Source of the DNA: Hypoxylon rubiginosum
Taxonomy: Eukaryota > Ascomycota > Sordariomycetes > Xylariales > Hypoxylaceae
Direction: 5' to 3'
Length of the DNA: 64,000 nt
NCBI GenBank assembly: GCA_902806565.1
Contig: CADCXA010000003.1
Span: 248,001 to 312,000, forward strand
In this document: positions 47,798-58,200 of the stretch, one piece after another
How positions within the stretch are numbered: position 1 is the first letter of the stretch
Layout: each line of letters begins with the position of its first letter
Program-made: the position numbers and the translations under genes
Notes under the pieces: model-generated
What the model was told of the DNA's origin: nothing
Seen by the model: the letters and a program-made list of their open reading frames with translations, nothing else
Database searches by the model: none

Positions 47798-48814
47798 TCA
47801 GCTAGCTAGGTGGCTATCCCCCTGTACGCGCTTCGTCATTCTATAGGTAAATCGTTCCGCTAGGTCTATTTCCTCTTTCCGTGGATGCCACTTGACGCGC
47901 CCGCGTACATATCCAAAAGGGATGGTCCACCTGGGTCCGTCTATATCTGGTCCCCAATGTCGAACAGAGAGTGTAGGGAGAGACTCGGACCCATTCGGGC
48001 CCTTGACCCACCACCACTTGATATTCTCAGCCGAAGGAAACTCGAACCATTTCCCGCTTTTCCTTAACCTCGATATCTCCTCGGCGGAGACCTTGAACGT
48101 TAGTTCTGCCTTCCACCTCGGCTTGTCCCCAATGTCCTCCATGAATGCCGTCATCTTCCATACTTTGTCCCGGTTCGTCCTTTCGCGTCGCCATTCCTTA
48201 AAATCGTCATATCCCTGTTTTAGACAACCTAGGGGCTTCATCGGCCCAAATTCGAGAACGCGGTCCCTCGCGCGTTGCCATCTGGAACACGAGAGCGTAT
48301 TTTCTGGGTCGACATACCCTCTACTTATGGCCGCCGAGATCTCTTCTTCCTGCCCGGCTCTCCAGCGTCTGATATCTCGTTTTGTGTGTCTAGTGGAATG
48401 GCGATATCGCATGACATACGCGTAGTCTTTCCGAATTTGCTGGGGGACTGCGTCGTTGTACCAATCATTGTTCCATCGCAAATGCCACTGCTCCAGCCTC
48501 TTAGGCCGACTTGCGAATGATGCCGCGCTGTTAGACTTATCGTTGGAATCGGGGGAGTGCGACGCTGCTTTCTCCTCTTTCTTCAAGTTTAACCGGGATT
48601 GGGGAGAGATAGCCAATGGGGTCGATCGTATGAGTTCGGCGATGTACTGGCACAGAGTAGAAATCAGATCGTAGTGTGACCAAAGACAAGACTCAATGCC
48701 GAGGCCAAGGCATAAGGAGCGAAAGAGGCCATACCCGTTTGCCAGCGCCAACACCAGGATCAATCCTTGCCCGGCCAACCTCACGGGATAACCCTTATGC
48801 GGATCAAATCCCAT
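47798..48814 (-). CDS. Orphan protein with N-terminal membrane segment
   Basis: The single exon encodes 338 aa starting MGFDPHKGYP. A hydrophobic segment (LAGQGLILVLALANGYGLF, about residues 13-31) could be a membrane anchor or uncleaved signal. The remainder is strongly charged and Trp-rich (KRLEQWHLRWNNDWYND, KWFEFPSAENIKWWWVKG, PRWTIPFGYVRGRVKWHPR). No known domain is recognised. The length, lack of stops and non-random Trp/Arg content support a gene. Its position beside the transposon island and its apparent orphan status suggest a lineage-specific gene (inference). Confidence 0.6.
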   Translation of the reverse strand: MGFDPHKGYPVRLAGQGLILVLALANGYGLFRSLCLGLGIESCLWSHYDLISTLCQYIAELIRSTPLAISPQSRLNLKKEEKAASHSPDSNDKSNSAASFASRPKRLEQWHLRWNNDWYNDAVPQQIRKDYAYVMRYRHSTRHTKRDIRRWRAGQEEEISAAISRGYVDPENTLSCSRWQRARDRVLEFGPMKPLGCLKQGYDDFKEWRRERTNRDKVWKMTAFMEDIGDKPRWKAELTFKVSAEEISRLRKSGKWFEFPSAENIKWWWVKGPNGSESLPTLSVRHWGPDIDGPRWTIPFGYVRGRVKWHPRKEEIDLAERFTYRMTKRVQGDSHLAS

Positions 48815-49665
48815 CCTGTGATGTACTGAGGGTTGAGGTCTTATAGGTATGTTAGGTTTAAATTAGATTAAGTGGACGATAGGGATCATGCAGAATGCAT
48901 ACGGGATCCGAGTCTTTTAAGTATCTACCTACATGTAGGTGAGCACACGAAGCTTTGCGGCGGATAACGCAAATTAGGTAGCCTTTCGTTTGCATTTGCT
49001 AATTGGGGACGCGGATAGTCTATGGTGGTTATCAGGTCTTGGTATTCTGCTTAAACTTTTAGTAAAGCATGACTGATGGTCGTTGATGGGTTAGGTAGCC
49101 ATCGATGGTTTGAACCGTCGTGCTTAAACTCCCTCTCGTCTCACGGAAAAGGGGGGGATCGCCAGATAGCGCCGATAGGGATTGAACCTAAACCCCTCTA
49201 TTAACCATCCCAAGTCTCACGTCTTTCTTCGCCGCGAGCGTGAAGGGTCAGGGGCCGCCTCGACGACAAAAGTGACTACGGAAATATAAAAGTCAGACAT
49301 TAGCGAGGGACTCATGTCTACATATGTAGCAGGTACCTAGTAAGCTCCTAGACCTTCAACGGTAAACCCTCCTAATATCGATCATCAACCAACGTGTGCC
49401 TGGTGAATATCAATCATGCATGTCCAAAGGTTATATGTCTATTAGCACCCATTCACACGAGTTATTAAAAGGTATCGATTAGTCTATCCGTCTTAAGCGG
49501 GAGTAGTACTCTAGTGAATTTCATAACTTCGTTAAGGCCGCCAGGGGCCATAGCCACACTCTGAAGAAACCCCCCTGTCACCCATCTAAAAGAAAATCTT
49601 GGTCCCAGTATGAGAACCCAGCTGATTGTTTATAAAAATAAACATTACATGTCTTCAAACTCTCT
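48815..49665. other. Intergenic region
   Basis: About 850 bp hold the promoter of the orphan gene and 3' flank of the antiporter gene. The palindrome ACCTACATGTAGGT occurs at 48927-48940. A B-box-like tRNA fragment near 49157-49186 was considered and rejected. Confidence 0.5.
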
Positions 49666-51642
49666 TTATGTAGTGTCCACCCGGCGAATGTCAAGCAGTT
49701 GGCGTTGCTTCTTCTCTTCTTCGGATTCAGTAGAGACGCTGTCATTATCACTATGTTTTCGAGAACGAACAAGCGGTAATGAAGCAATGTTTACAAGAGG
49801 ACGGAAAAACCGGTTGTACACGATGAAGGTGTCTCTGTCTCCCGTGAAAGCATTAACCGGCGTGGGCATGTAGATACTTCTGCGTCGAATCTCGACGGCA
49901 TCCTCGGTGATTGGCCGGACTTTGCGGTATCTATAAATGGCGCTCAAGATTGGAATGGAAAGGCCGTGTACCAGAATTGAAAAGAGCACCAGGAAATATA
50001 CCACTAGCGGCAGGACAAGTTAGTGAGGAGTCAGAAGGGGAGAATACACTACATGGATTTACGAACCTGGGCATATCGCATCGAGCAGCTCCCGTTCTCT
50101 AGGGCTAGCAGCGTGTTCTTTGGGGAAGAGGAGTCTGGTGTGCTGAAGATAGTACACCGCTCCAACCCCTATTGGGCCGAAGTATCCCATAAACACCGCT
50201 TCCCTCCAGTTCTTCACCACACCCGGCATCATTTTGTACGTGAGGAGCAAAGCCGGAATCCGTCGAAAGAGAATAACGAGCACGCCGAGAGCGAACAGCC
50301 GGGGATAGGTGATTCCAGTTATGTCAGGCTGGTGAAATTCTTGCCAGGGTATGGCGGTTCCGAGATATATGAAGCCGCCAAAGTTGAGCAGTACGTCGAT
50401 GCACGAGTTCACTTCATCGTGGCGGCGTTCCGTCTCTGCAAGAAACTGCCCGTCCCAGTTGAGCGCGCATCCTGCGACGAAGCAGGCGAGAAGATCGCTC
50501 GTGCCAATAGCTCCGCAGGTCCCGACGATAAAAAGCTGCCGTTGGGCATTAGTTCTTGGTCCTGAATAAGAGGGGCATGAACTGAAAAATGTACCTACAC
50601 CAAGTGCCGTTGGAAACAGGAGATAGCTCTCCGTATCGATCCATTTTCGCGATAGAGAGAATCTAACTCCCACCCTAGCGCAGTACCCCGTGACAGCTCC
50701 GTACGCGATGGCCAGCAGGACAATATACAGCAGCGTTTCGATGCCCCAGTTCCCCAATGCAATCCCAACATCTCTCGTGTCTTCGCCGATGCCTCGGCCG
50801 CGCTCTACTAGATTCTGGGTACCATCTACGATGGTTTCGCGCCGGTTCTCCGTCAGACGCAGGAGGTTGACGGCAAGCATGAGAAAAGGCGACGCGAAGC
50901 CGTCGTTAGCGCCGGCCTCGGCGGAGATGATCTCTCGGAGCGGACGGGCCACGTATTTGTCGGCAAAGGGTCCCTTCGCGACGGCCTGTGAGAGGATCGG
51001 GTCCGTGGACGTGACACAGGCCCCGATAACCAGGGTCGCGAGGAGCGAGACCTTGGGAATCGTTCCGAGCACACAGACGGACGTCGCCAGCCACATCAGT
51101 GCCATGATGGGAACGAGGCAGACTATCAACGGTTTATACTGCAGTTGAAGATACCTGGCGGGCAGTTGGTACCCAGCAATAACGCTGCGAAGAGTAAGAA
51201 TCTTGTCAGTTGCTGCCATTTGGTTTTAGAGGCCTCGAAGCCTGCCTCGTGCGAAGATTTCTCGGGTCGAACGCACAGTTGGATACCAATCATTACCCGC
51301 ATCACACCAAGAGTTATCGCATCTTGCTGGTCTGCAGCGGCCGAACCCCATCGCTTTGGATCTAGGAATTTGGCCGCGATAGGTCCTAGTATCATGCCAA
51401 TAAGGACAGCCGGAACTATGAAGCACAGGTGAGTAGGCGGCTATGATATGCAGTAAGGAAGATACCACTAACGTGCTTCGCCGATATACCAGACACCTTT
51501 TATTTTAACAGCAACCAGGCCGTATATTACCGTGAAAATACCTACAAGATGTCAGATTCGTATCATAGCAGGAACCTCATATTTCAAGCTTACCGAGCAC
51601 TGAAACGACAATATTCAAGTCGCTGACATCTAGAGTCGGCAT
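49666..51642 (-). CDS. Nha1/Sod2-type Na+(K+)/H+ antiporter
   Basis: Six exons, 51642-51594, 51541-51473, 51415-51277, 51184-50599, 50535-50067 and 50003-49666, give 549 aa with every junction in frame. The start MPTLDVSDLNIVVSVLG, the YIGEALPAVLIGMILGP block and the IQLVIAGYQLPARYL block appear only after splicing. Transport motifs include TSTDPILSQAVAKGPFAD and AEAGANDGFASPFL, the latter holding the Asn-Asp pair that binds cation and proton in CPA-type antiporters. About 12 membrane helices are seen, followed by a hydrophilic tail ending in an acidic/Lys stretch (STESEEEKKQ). It exports alkali cations at the plasma membrane for salt and pH homeostasis. The 63-nt intron 50598-50536 has no stop in frame, so its retention would insert 21 residues. 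Confidence 0.9.
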
Positions 51643-54600
51643 CGTGAGAGAGTGACTAGAAAGAGAAAAGAAGCATTAGAACTTGGCGTAGACTCGAATG
51701 CTCGAGTTGACAGAACAGGACTGCGGGAGCATGCCAAGGATATTCATAAAATACAAAAAACCACACTCTACAACGAGATGACGATGAGCACGCAGATCGA
51801 TACATGTTGACACAGATAACGTATGTGTAAGTCAACCAAATCTCCGGCTTGGCAATTGTTGCTGCGATCCATTCCAAATCCAGGAATGCGTCTTCCCCTA
51901 ACGGCCCCCTTTTCAGCCACAATGTCTCGTTACAATCCAGCTAAGCTTTTCCGCAAAGACCCGATGAACACATATCCGTGTCTCCCCTACCTGATTTTAG
52001 TGTGAGACATTTGTCTAGACCCGCCCTCAGAAAAAGCAACAACCCAGGGGAAATATCGTCGCTCGATATTTAGTAGCTACCTAGGGAAGCTCGTGCCGGC
52101 CACCTGTGCGACCCTTGAGCGACCATATTATGTGTATTAGGTGGTTACATCGCGCGGGATGGGTGGCTGACGAAGCAAGTATGACTCGTACAAGAACGGG
52201 TAAGATTAAGAAATCGGCAGTCGTTGCACTCAGATCATGGTATTTCAAAAAAGGAAATATAGAATACCTCTTTGAGAGTTCGATACCTACCCCCCACCCC
52301 CCAAGTCAATCTGAGTCAAAATGCCGAACGTTTTACAGGCTGTGTGCAACAAAATAGCGGAGGGGATACCAGATTTTTGTGTTACACGTTTCAGACCGAA
52401 TCAATATTCAGCAATACAGAGGATGCCGTATGTGATATATTACCCCAAATATCATCTAGCCAGGTCGTCGGGACTGAACACCATCTATATCTGGTAAGAG
52501 ACGAGTATAAACCGGCCGGTTCGCTAGAGAGCAGATGGTGATTTGTTAACATATTGTCCCCAAAGATCTCAGGTAATACAATATGCTGCCCACAACCAAG
52601 ATGGGAATTCGTAGACCATTCCACATAATAGCATGGCTGTGGAACATGACCGGCTATCCCGTCTGAGATTTTCGAATACCTACCATACCCGAATATGGCT
52701 AACTATTTGGAATTGAAGTTGTTGATAACCCGTGATGGCTGTGAATATTCTCGTACAAGTAAGAGAGCGAGAATCAGATTCAACGTCAGTACCTCCATAC
52801 TATACAATTAGCCAAGTTACATACCGGTAGGCAGTGTACCACCTACAACCCCTGTTTTTGAGCATTATCTGAGCTACCGATGCCACGCCGGTCTTGGACG
52901 CAAGGTACAGATCTAGGTTCACGATATCCCCCCTGATGATCGGCTGAGGGTAGTAGGACGAAAATGAACTGCTTGTACGCTCCTGGGTGATTATTTCCCA
53001 ACAATCCGGTCATCTTGATTCATGAGTATTGTCACTTATACCACTGTTAACAAGCTTAAACTTTATGATGTTTATTGTTGTGGCAGCTCATCCACTATAA
53101 ATACCTAGCACAATCTAAGACAAGAAGAATCTGCCATGATATACAGCATTCCATCATTTATCAAGGTCATCTAGGGAACACCTTAGAATCTCGAGGCGAA
53201 TTATTTGCACATTAACAGGTATCTACATAATAATTCGACAACTGAAACAATTACCTCCCTATTAGTAAAAGACGAGAGGTGCCAATGTCGGTGGTCTTGT
53301 CGTTTCTAAGGCGTACATAAAGGGGTAAAAGAGGGGCTATAAGGGGCAAATTTTCGAGGGGTTAAGGTACTGCTTATTCTGCTAATGAATTAGTATAGAC
53401 AAGGCGGTTGCCATCACAGTATCACGAGGCTAATTATGCGAGGACGAAAACAGCTACGCGAGGAGCTATAAAATCTAAGAGCTACTAGTTCCGGGTATTC
53501 ATAGAGCGAGCCCCTGACGCACAATAGCCAACCCCGTAGAAGAAACCATGGCGAATGAACGGTTTATAATGTCATTTTCTATTTTATTGGAGCCTTCGTA
53601 TTATAGGACGGAACCGGAGATACAGATTTCGGATTTAGGGGTAGGCAAAGGCCTCGGCCCTGCACGTGAAGTAAACTCTACTTGAGATGTTGCTACGGGA
53701 CCGAATTTAGATGACAGAGTTGAGAGCTACCGGCTTTTCTATAAATGGAATGAAGACGCCAGTATTTAGCGTGACAGGTTGTCAGGTAGGCATGCGGGCC
53801 GTAGCCGGTGCCGGCCTATATCAGGTTATCAATCATATGCGGGTTCAGAGGCAAAAGGAATACCTCTTTGCTTATTTTCACGATACGATAGGGAATAAAA
53901 CAAAGTTAGAATAGGCTTCTACCTTAATTCCAAGGTTCATCCCGCACTATGAGGGCATATAAGTTTGCCTCTCTCCTACATGGGGTCATCATCTTCCACC
54001 ACGAAGAACACCCATTCTCCGACTCTGACCTCGATACATTGAGCCTTAGTAATAGAGACCATTAGAGACTCTTATATTGGCCAGTCTCTTGGGTTTATAC
54101 GCCAAGCGAACGTCATAGAGTCCTCCCGTGGCCATATCCGGCAGCGTCTCAAGGATGCGAGCAAACGCGATGACAAACTCTAAATAGCAACGGAGCGGAC
54201 ACGACAAGTCGTCGGCCAGCTCGGGAACACTCGACATGACAACAGTGCATGGATTAAGGATTGAGGATATAGCTTGAGAGGAAACTTAGCCTCCTCCCAT
54301 AGTCTGTTACGTGCCGCCATCTACTGCTTTCTGTCATAACTTGGGCTTAAGAACTACTTGCCAAAGATGAGGGAAGATAGTGACCTGATCGGTGCCGAAC
54401 AGCGTCTCCTAAACTCATATCAAATACAAGAGACTGTTAAACTCAGGTCAGGCTCTAGGAGATGTGAGAAGACCGCTATTGAAAGTACATTACATCGCGA
54501 TAATAGGCATATACGACCATTTGTAAGATTAAAGTATATATCCCAGATAGCAGGCCTCTCCTACACTACACATGTTTACCCTCGTATATACCCAGATCCC

Positions 54601-55288
54601 TCACGAGGGATGACCCCGGCCCCTGGGTCTCCAATACCACGCATAGGACTTTATACTATTTCCAGACGCGGTACCTAGGCAGTTGACCAATCTGAAGACG
54701 CTTGCACGACTCAGTTGACAATATGGAGCTAGCCAACGTTAAAATACGAGCCTCTACATAACATACCTACATCACCTCTTCACTCGAATTGCGTCAAGAC
54801 ACCGAGTGCACTAGGCCTCATGAAGCATCTTGGGGAATTTGTTCTATCGACATCCCTAACACGAACTATAGAAATTAGTCTGTGCTAAGTTTGGATATGG
54901 AACTAGAGGCCTTAGAGCCATCGCCAGGCATCTAGCAATGAACTTGGCAGGCTCATCGACTCTTGCCAGATGTAACGACAGGGCTCTGTAAGGCCATCAA
55001 CCGTAATGTCGCCTGCACTTTAGACATACTTTCATCTCGTGTCACCAACAGTTGGTCCATGACGTTGTACCTTGAGCGTCGCTAAGGCGCGAAGGCAAAA
55101 CAAGTTTCGAGAGTTCGCCCATAGCAAGGTACCCCTTCCCGGCAGGCAACCGGAATATAAGCTGCATGGCCTCTCTATCCTCCAGCCCGGGCTTGAATTG
55201 TCTTTTCTCCTCCAGTCTATCGTTTTAGGGGCCAGTCTGACCCCAAGCAATATCGAAGAAAGTGTTCGACAAGGAGAACACAGCCAAC
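51643..55288. other. 3.6-kb gene-poor region
   Basis: No convincing gene is seen. The left ~400 bp are the antiporter promoter. Short frames (52106-52541 +, 53711-53914 +, 54046-54237 -, 54358-54678 +) have no domains, no consistent splice partners and random-looking composition. 53030-53420 is AT-rich. The last 250 bp lead into the But2-domain gene. The region may be old transposon debris, but I could read no element in it. Confidence 0.5.
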
Positions 55289-58200
55289 ATGAGACACATA
55301 AGCAAGCCGCTTATTTTGCTTTCCATAGCGGACGGCACATACTCCCTCGTTGCACGCCACAGCGGATGTAGCTTCACCCTCTCGACCGGTGGCGCATTCA
55401 GCGGCCAGGTCGGACAGTATGGCAGTGGCCAGACCAACGCTGGGCTGTCCGGCACTAGCGTCGTCCAGTCCACTTTCGTTCTAAACGGGGACACGATCTC
55501 CGACTCCCAGGGCCGCGGCTGCTGGTGGACGCCGCCGTCGACGGTCCTCCAGTGCGACACCGGCCAGACTCCGCAGGGCGGGTTCGCAATCGGCTGCAAT
55601 GGTGAAGTGACGTACAATGGGCAATCCACTTTCTGGGAGTGCGCTACCGGCGAGGAGGGTGTGGTGATGGTGTACCTCGCGCCCGGGGGGAGCAACTGTT
55701 CCCAGATTACCTTGACCGCAAGTGGGTGCTATCCTTCGGCCTGTGGATCGACAACTGGTACTACCATGCCAGGTATGGGTTCAACGACTGCTGCTGAGAG
55801 CGCCACTGCTCCAGGCGGAGGCTCATCTTACTCCTGGTGGACTGAGACTTCTTCTACTCCGGGCGAGAGCTGGACAAGTTCTGGCGAAGGTGGCACTACT
55901 TGGTCAACTTATCCTAGCGAGACCTGGGAGACAACTGCACCGTGGGCTACCGAAACTACGCCAATGGAGACTTCGACGTCTCCCCATGAAACCGAAACGA
56001 CTGCGCCCTGGTATACAAGCACCACGGCACCTGTCGAAGGTACAACATCCGGTGCTGGAAGCAGCTCGTGCATGCTAGACACTACGACCGTTTACGTCAC
56101 AGTTTCGAACACTGACTGCGCCTCTACCGTTACCATCACCGAATCTGATTGTACAGGGCAAACAGCTCCTCCGATGACGATTCCTTCAATGACAACGCTC
56201 ACTGTTGTCCCGCCCCCAGAGACTACCCCAGAATTGCCGCCGCCGGAGACGATTCCTACAACAGTTGCCACTTCAGCACCGGAGACGCCCACAAGCCCTC
56301 CAGAGACGCCTACGACGGAAATGCCACCGCCGGAGACGGTTCCAACAACGGCTCCAGAAACCACTCCACCTATGCCGACTTCAGAGATGTCCACGACAGA
56401 GGCCACTTCACCTATGACGACTCCAGAGATGTCTACAACAGAGATGACGACTCCAGAGATGTCCACGACAGAGATGCCACCACCGGAGACAATTCCTACG
56501 ACGGCCCCTGAAACATCTATGCCAGAAACCACTCCAGAGATTCCCACAACGGAGGCGCCCCCGCCAGAGACTACGGCTCCACAGACCACGCCGGAAATGC
56601 CACCGCCGATGACAATTCCCACTACTCAAGTCGCCACGTCAAAAACGTATCCTGCAACGTCTCCAGAGACACCAACAACTCCTCCGGAGACCACGCCGGA
56701 ACTACCACCGCCGGAGACGATCCCTACAACTGAAGCAACCTCACCGGTGACGTATCCTACAATTCCTGTCACTTCCCCGGAGACTTCCCCGGAGACGCCA
56801 ACAGCTCCCCCGGAGACGCCCACCAGCCCTCCGGAGACACCACCTACAACGGTAGTACCACCACCAGAGACGATCCCTACAACAACACCCACAACTAAAG
56901 TTGGGACTTATCCTACAGCTCCCCCGGAGACGCCTACCGCTCCTCCGGAGACCACACCGGAACTACCACCACCAGAGACAATCTCTACAACTGAAGCTAC
57001 CTCACCAGCAACGTACCCTACAATCCCTGTCACTTCTCAAGAGACATCTACAGAGGAAATGCCGCCACCAATGACTATCCCTACGACCCTTTTAACAACA
57101 CCCGTGATCCCACCAACCGCCCCTCAATCTCCTTCTACGACAATTACAAGTCCACCTGTGCAGACTAGCGAGACTTATCCTGGGACAACCGGTACCGTGA
57201 CTAGCTCCGAGACCGTTACAATCCCCGAATGCTCATCAGATACGACACCCTGCTCGCATATGTCTTCCGGCAGTATCACCACTTATCCCGGCACGACTCC
57301 GTTAATGGAAACAACTCCCCCGGTAGAGACAACGCCCCCCGTCGAAACTACACCTCCCGTAGAGACAACTCCTCCTGTAGAGACGACTCCTCCAGTAGAA
57401 ACAACCTATCCGGGCACGTCTACGACAGTTGTGGAGACGACAACGACGACGAGTTCGTGCTCAACGTCAACTACACCTGTTGAATCCCCGAGCACGAGCT
57501 CTGAGACTACCCCGATGACCCCAACATACCCAGGCACAACGCTTTATAGTAAGACCACCACTCCGGTTATCTCGACGCCCACAACAGTGGTGGAAACTAC
57601 AACTACGACGAGTTCGTGTGAAACGTCATCGACCACACCCGTTGAGTCTACTGAGACCACCCCGACTTACCCGGGCACAACATCAACATCGCCTGGAGAA
57701 TCTGTCACAACTTACCCAGGAACAACGATGACGAGTTCATATCCTTCAACGCCATCAACCAGTGAGTCCACTAATACGAGCCCCGAGACTACCCCGACAT
57801 ACCCGGGCACAATGCCTACCACCACTCCGATCAGCTCGACTCTAACCACGCCCGGTGAATCTGTCACGACCTACCCAGGGACGTCTACGACAGTTGTGGA
57901 GACGACAACAACGACGAGTTCGTGTGAAACGTCTTTAACCACACCCGTTGAATCTACTAACACGAGCCCCGAGACCACCCCGACTTACCCGGGCACGACA
58001 CCTCCTGGTGAGACTACGACTCCAATCATCTCAGTTCCAACGACGCCTGGAGAGACTGTCACAACTTACCCGGGAACGACGATGACGAGTTCATATCTTT
58101 CAACGCCATCAACCACACCCGTTAAGTCCACTAACACGAGCCCAGAGACGTCGACTTATCCAGGTACAACGCCGACTTACCCAGGCACAACGACGAGCTA

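Noticed and set aside
49150..49250. tRNA gene on the minus strand (GGTTCAATCC with a 4-bp T-stem)
   Set aside because: The presumed acceptor sequence has no complementary 5' strand and the anticodon arm does not fold, so no tRNA can be supported.
52106..54678. Several 60-110-codon frames in the gene-poor 3.6-kb region
   Set aside because: Random-looking composition with no domain and no consistent splice junctions.
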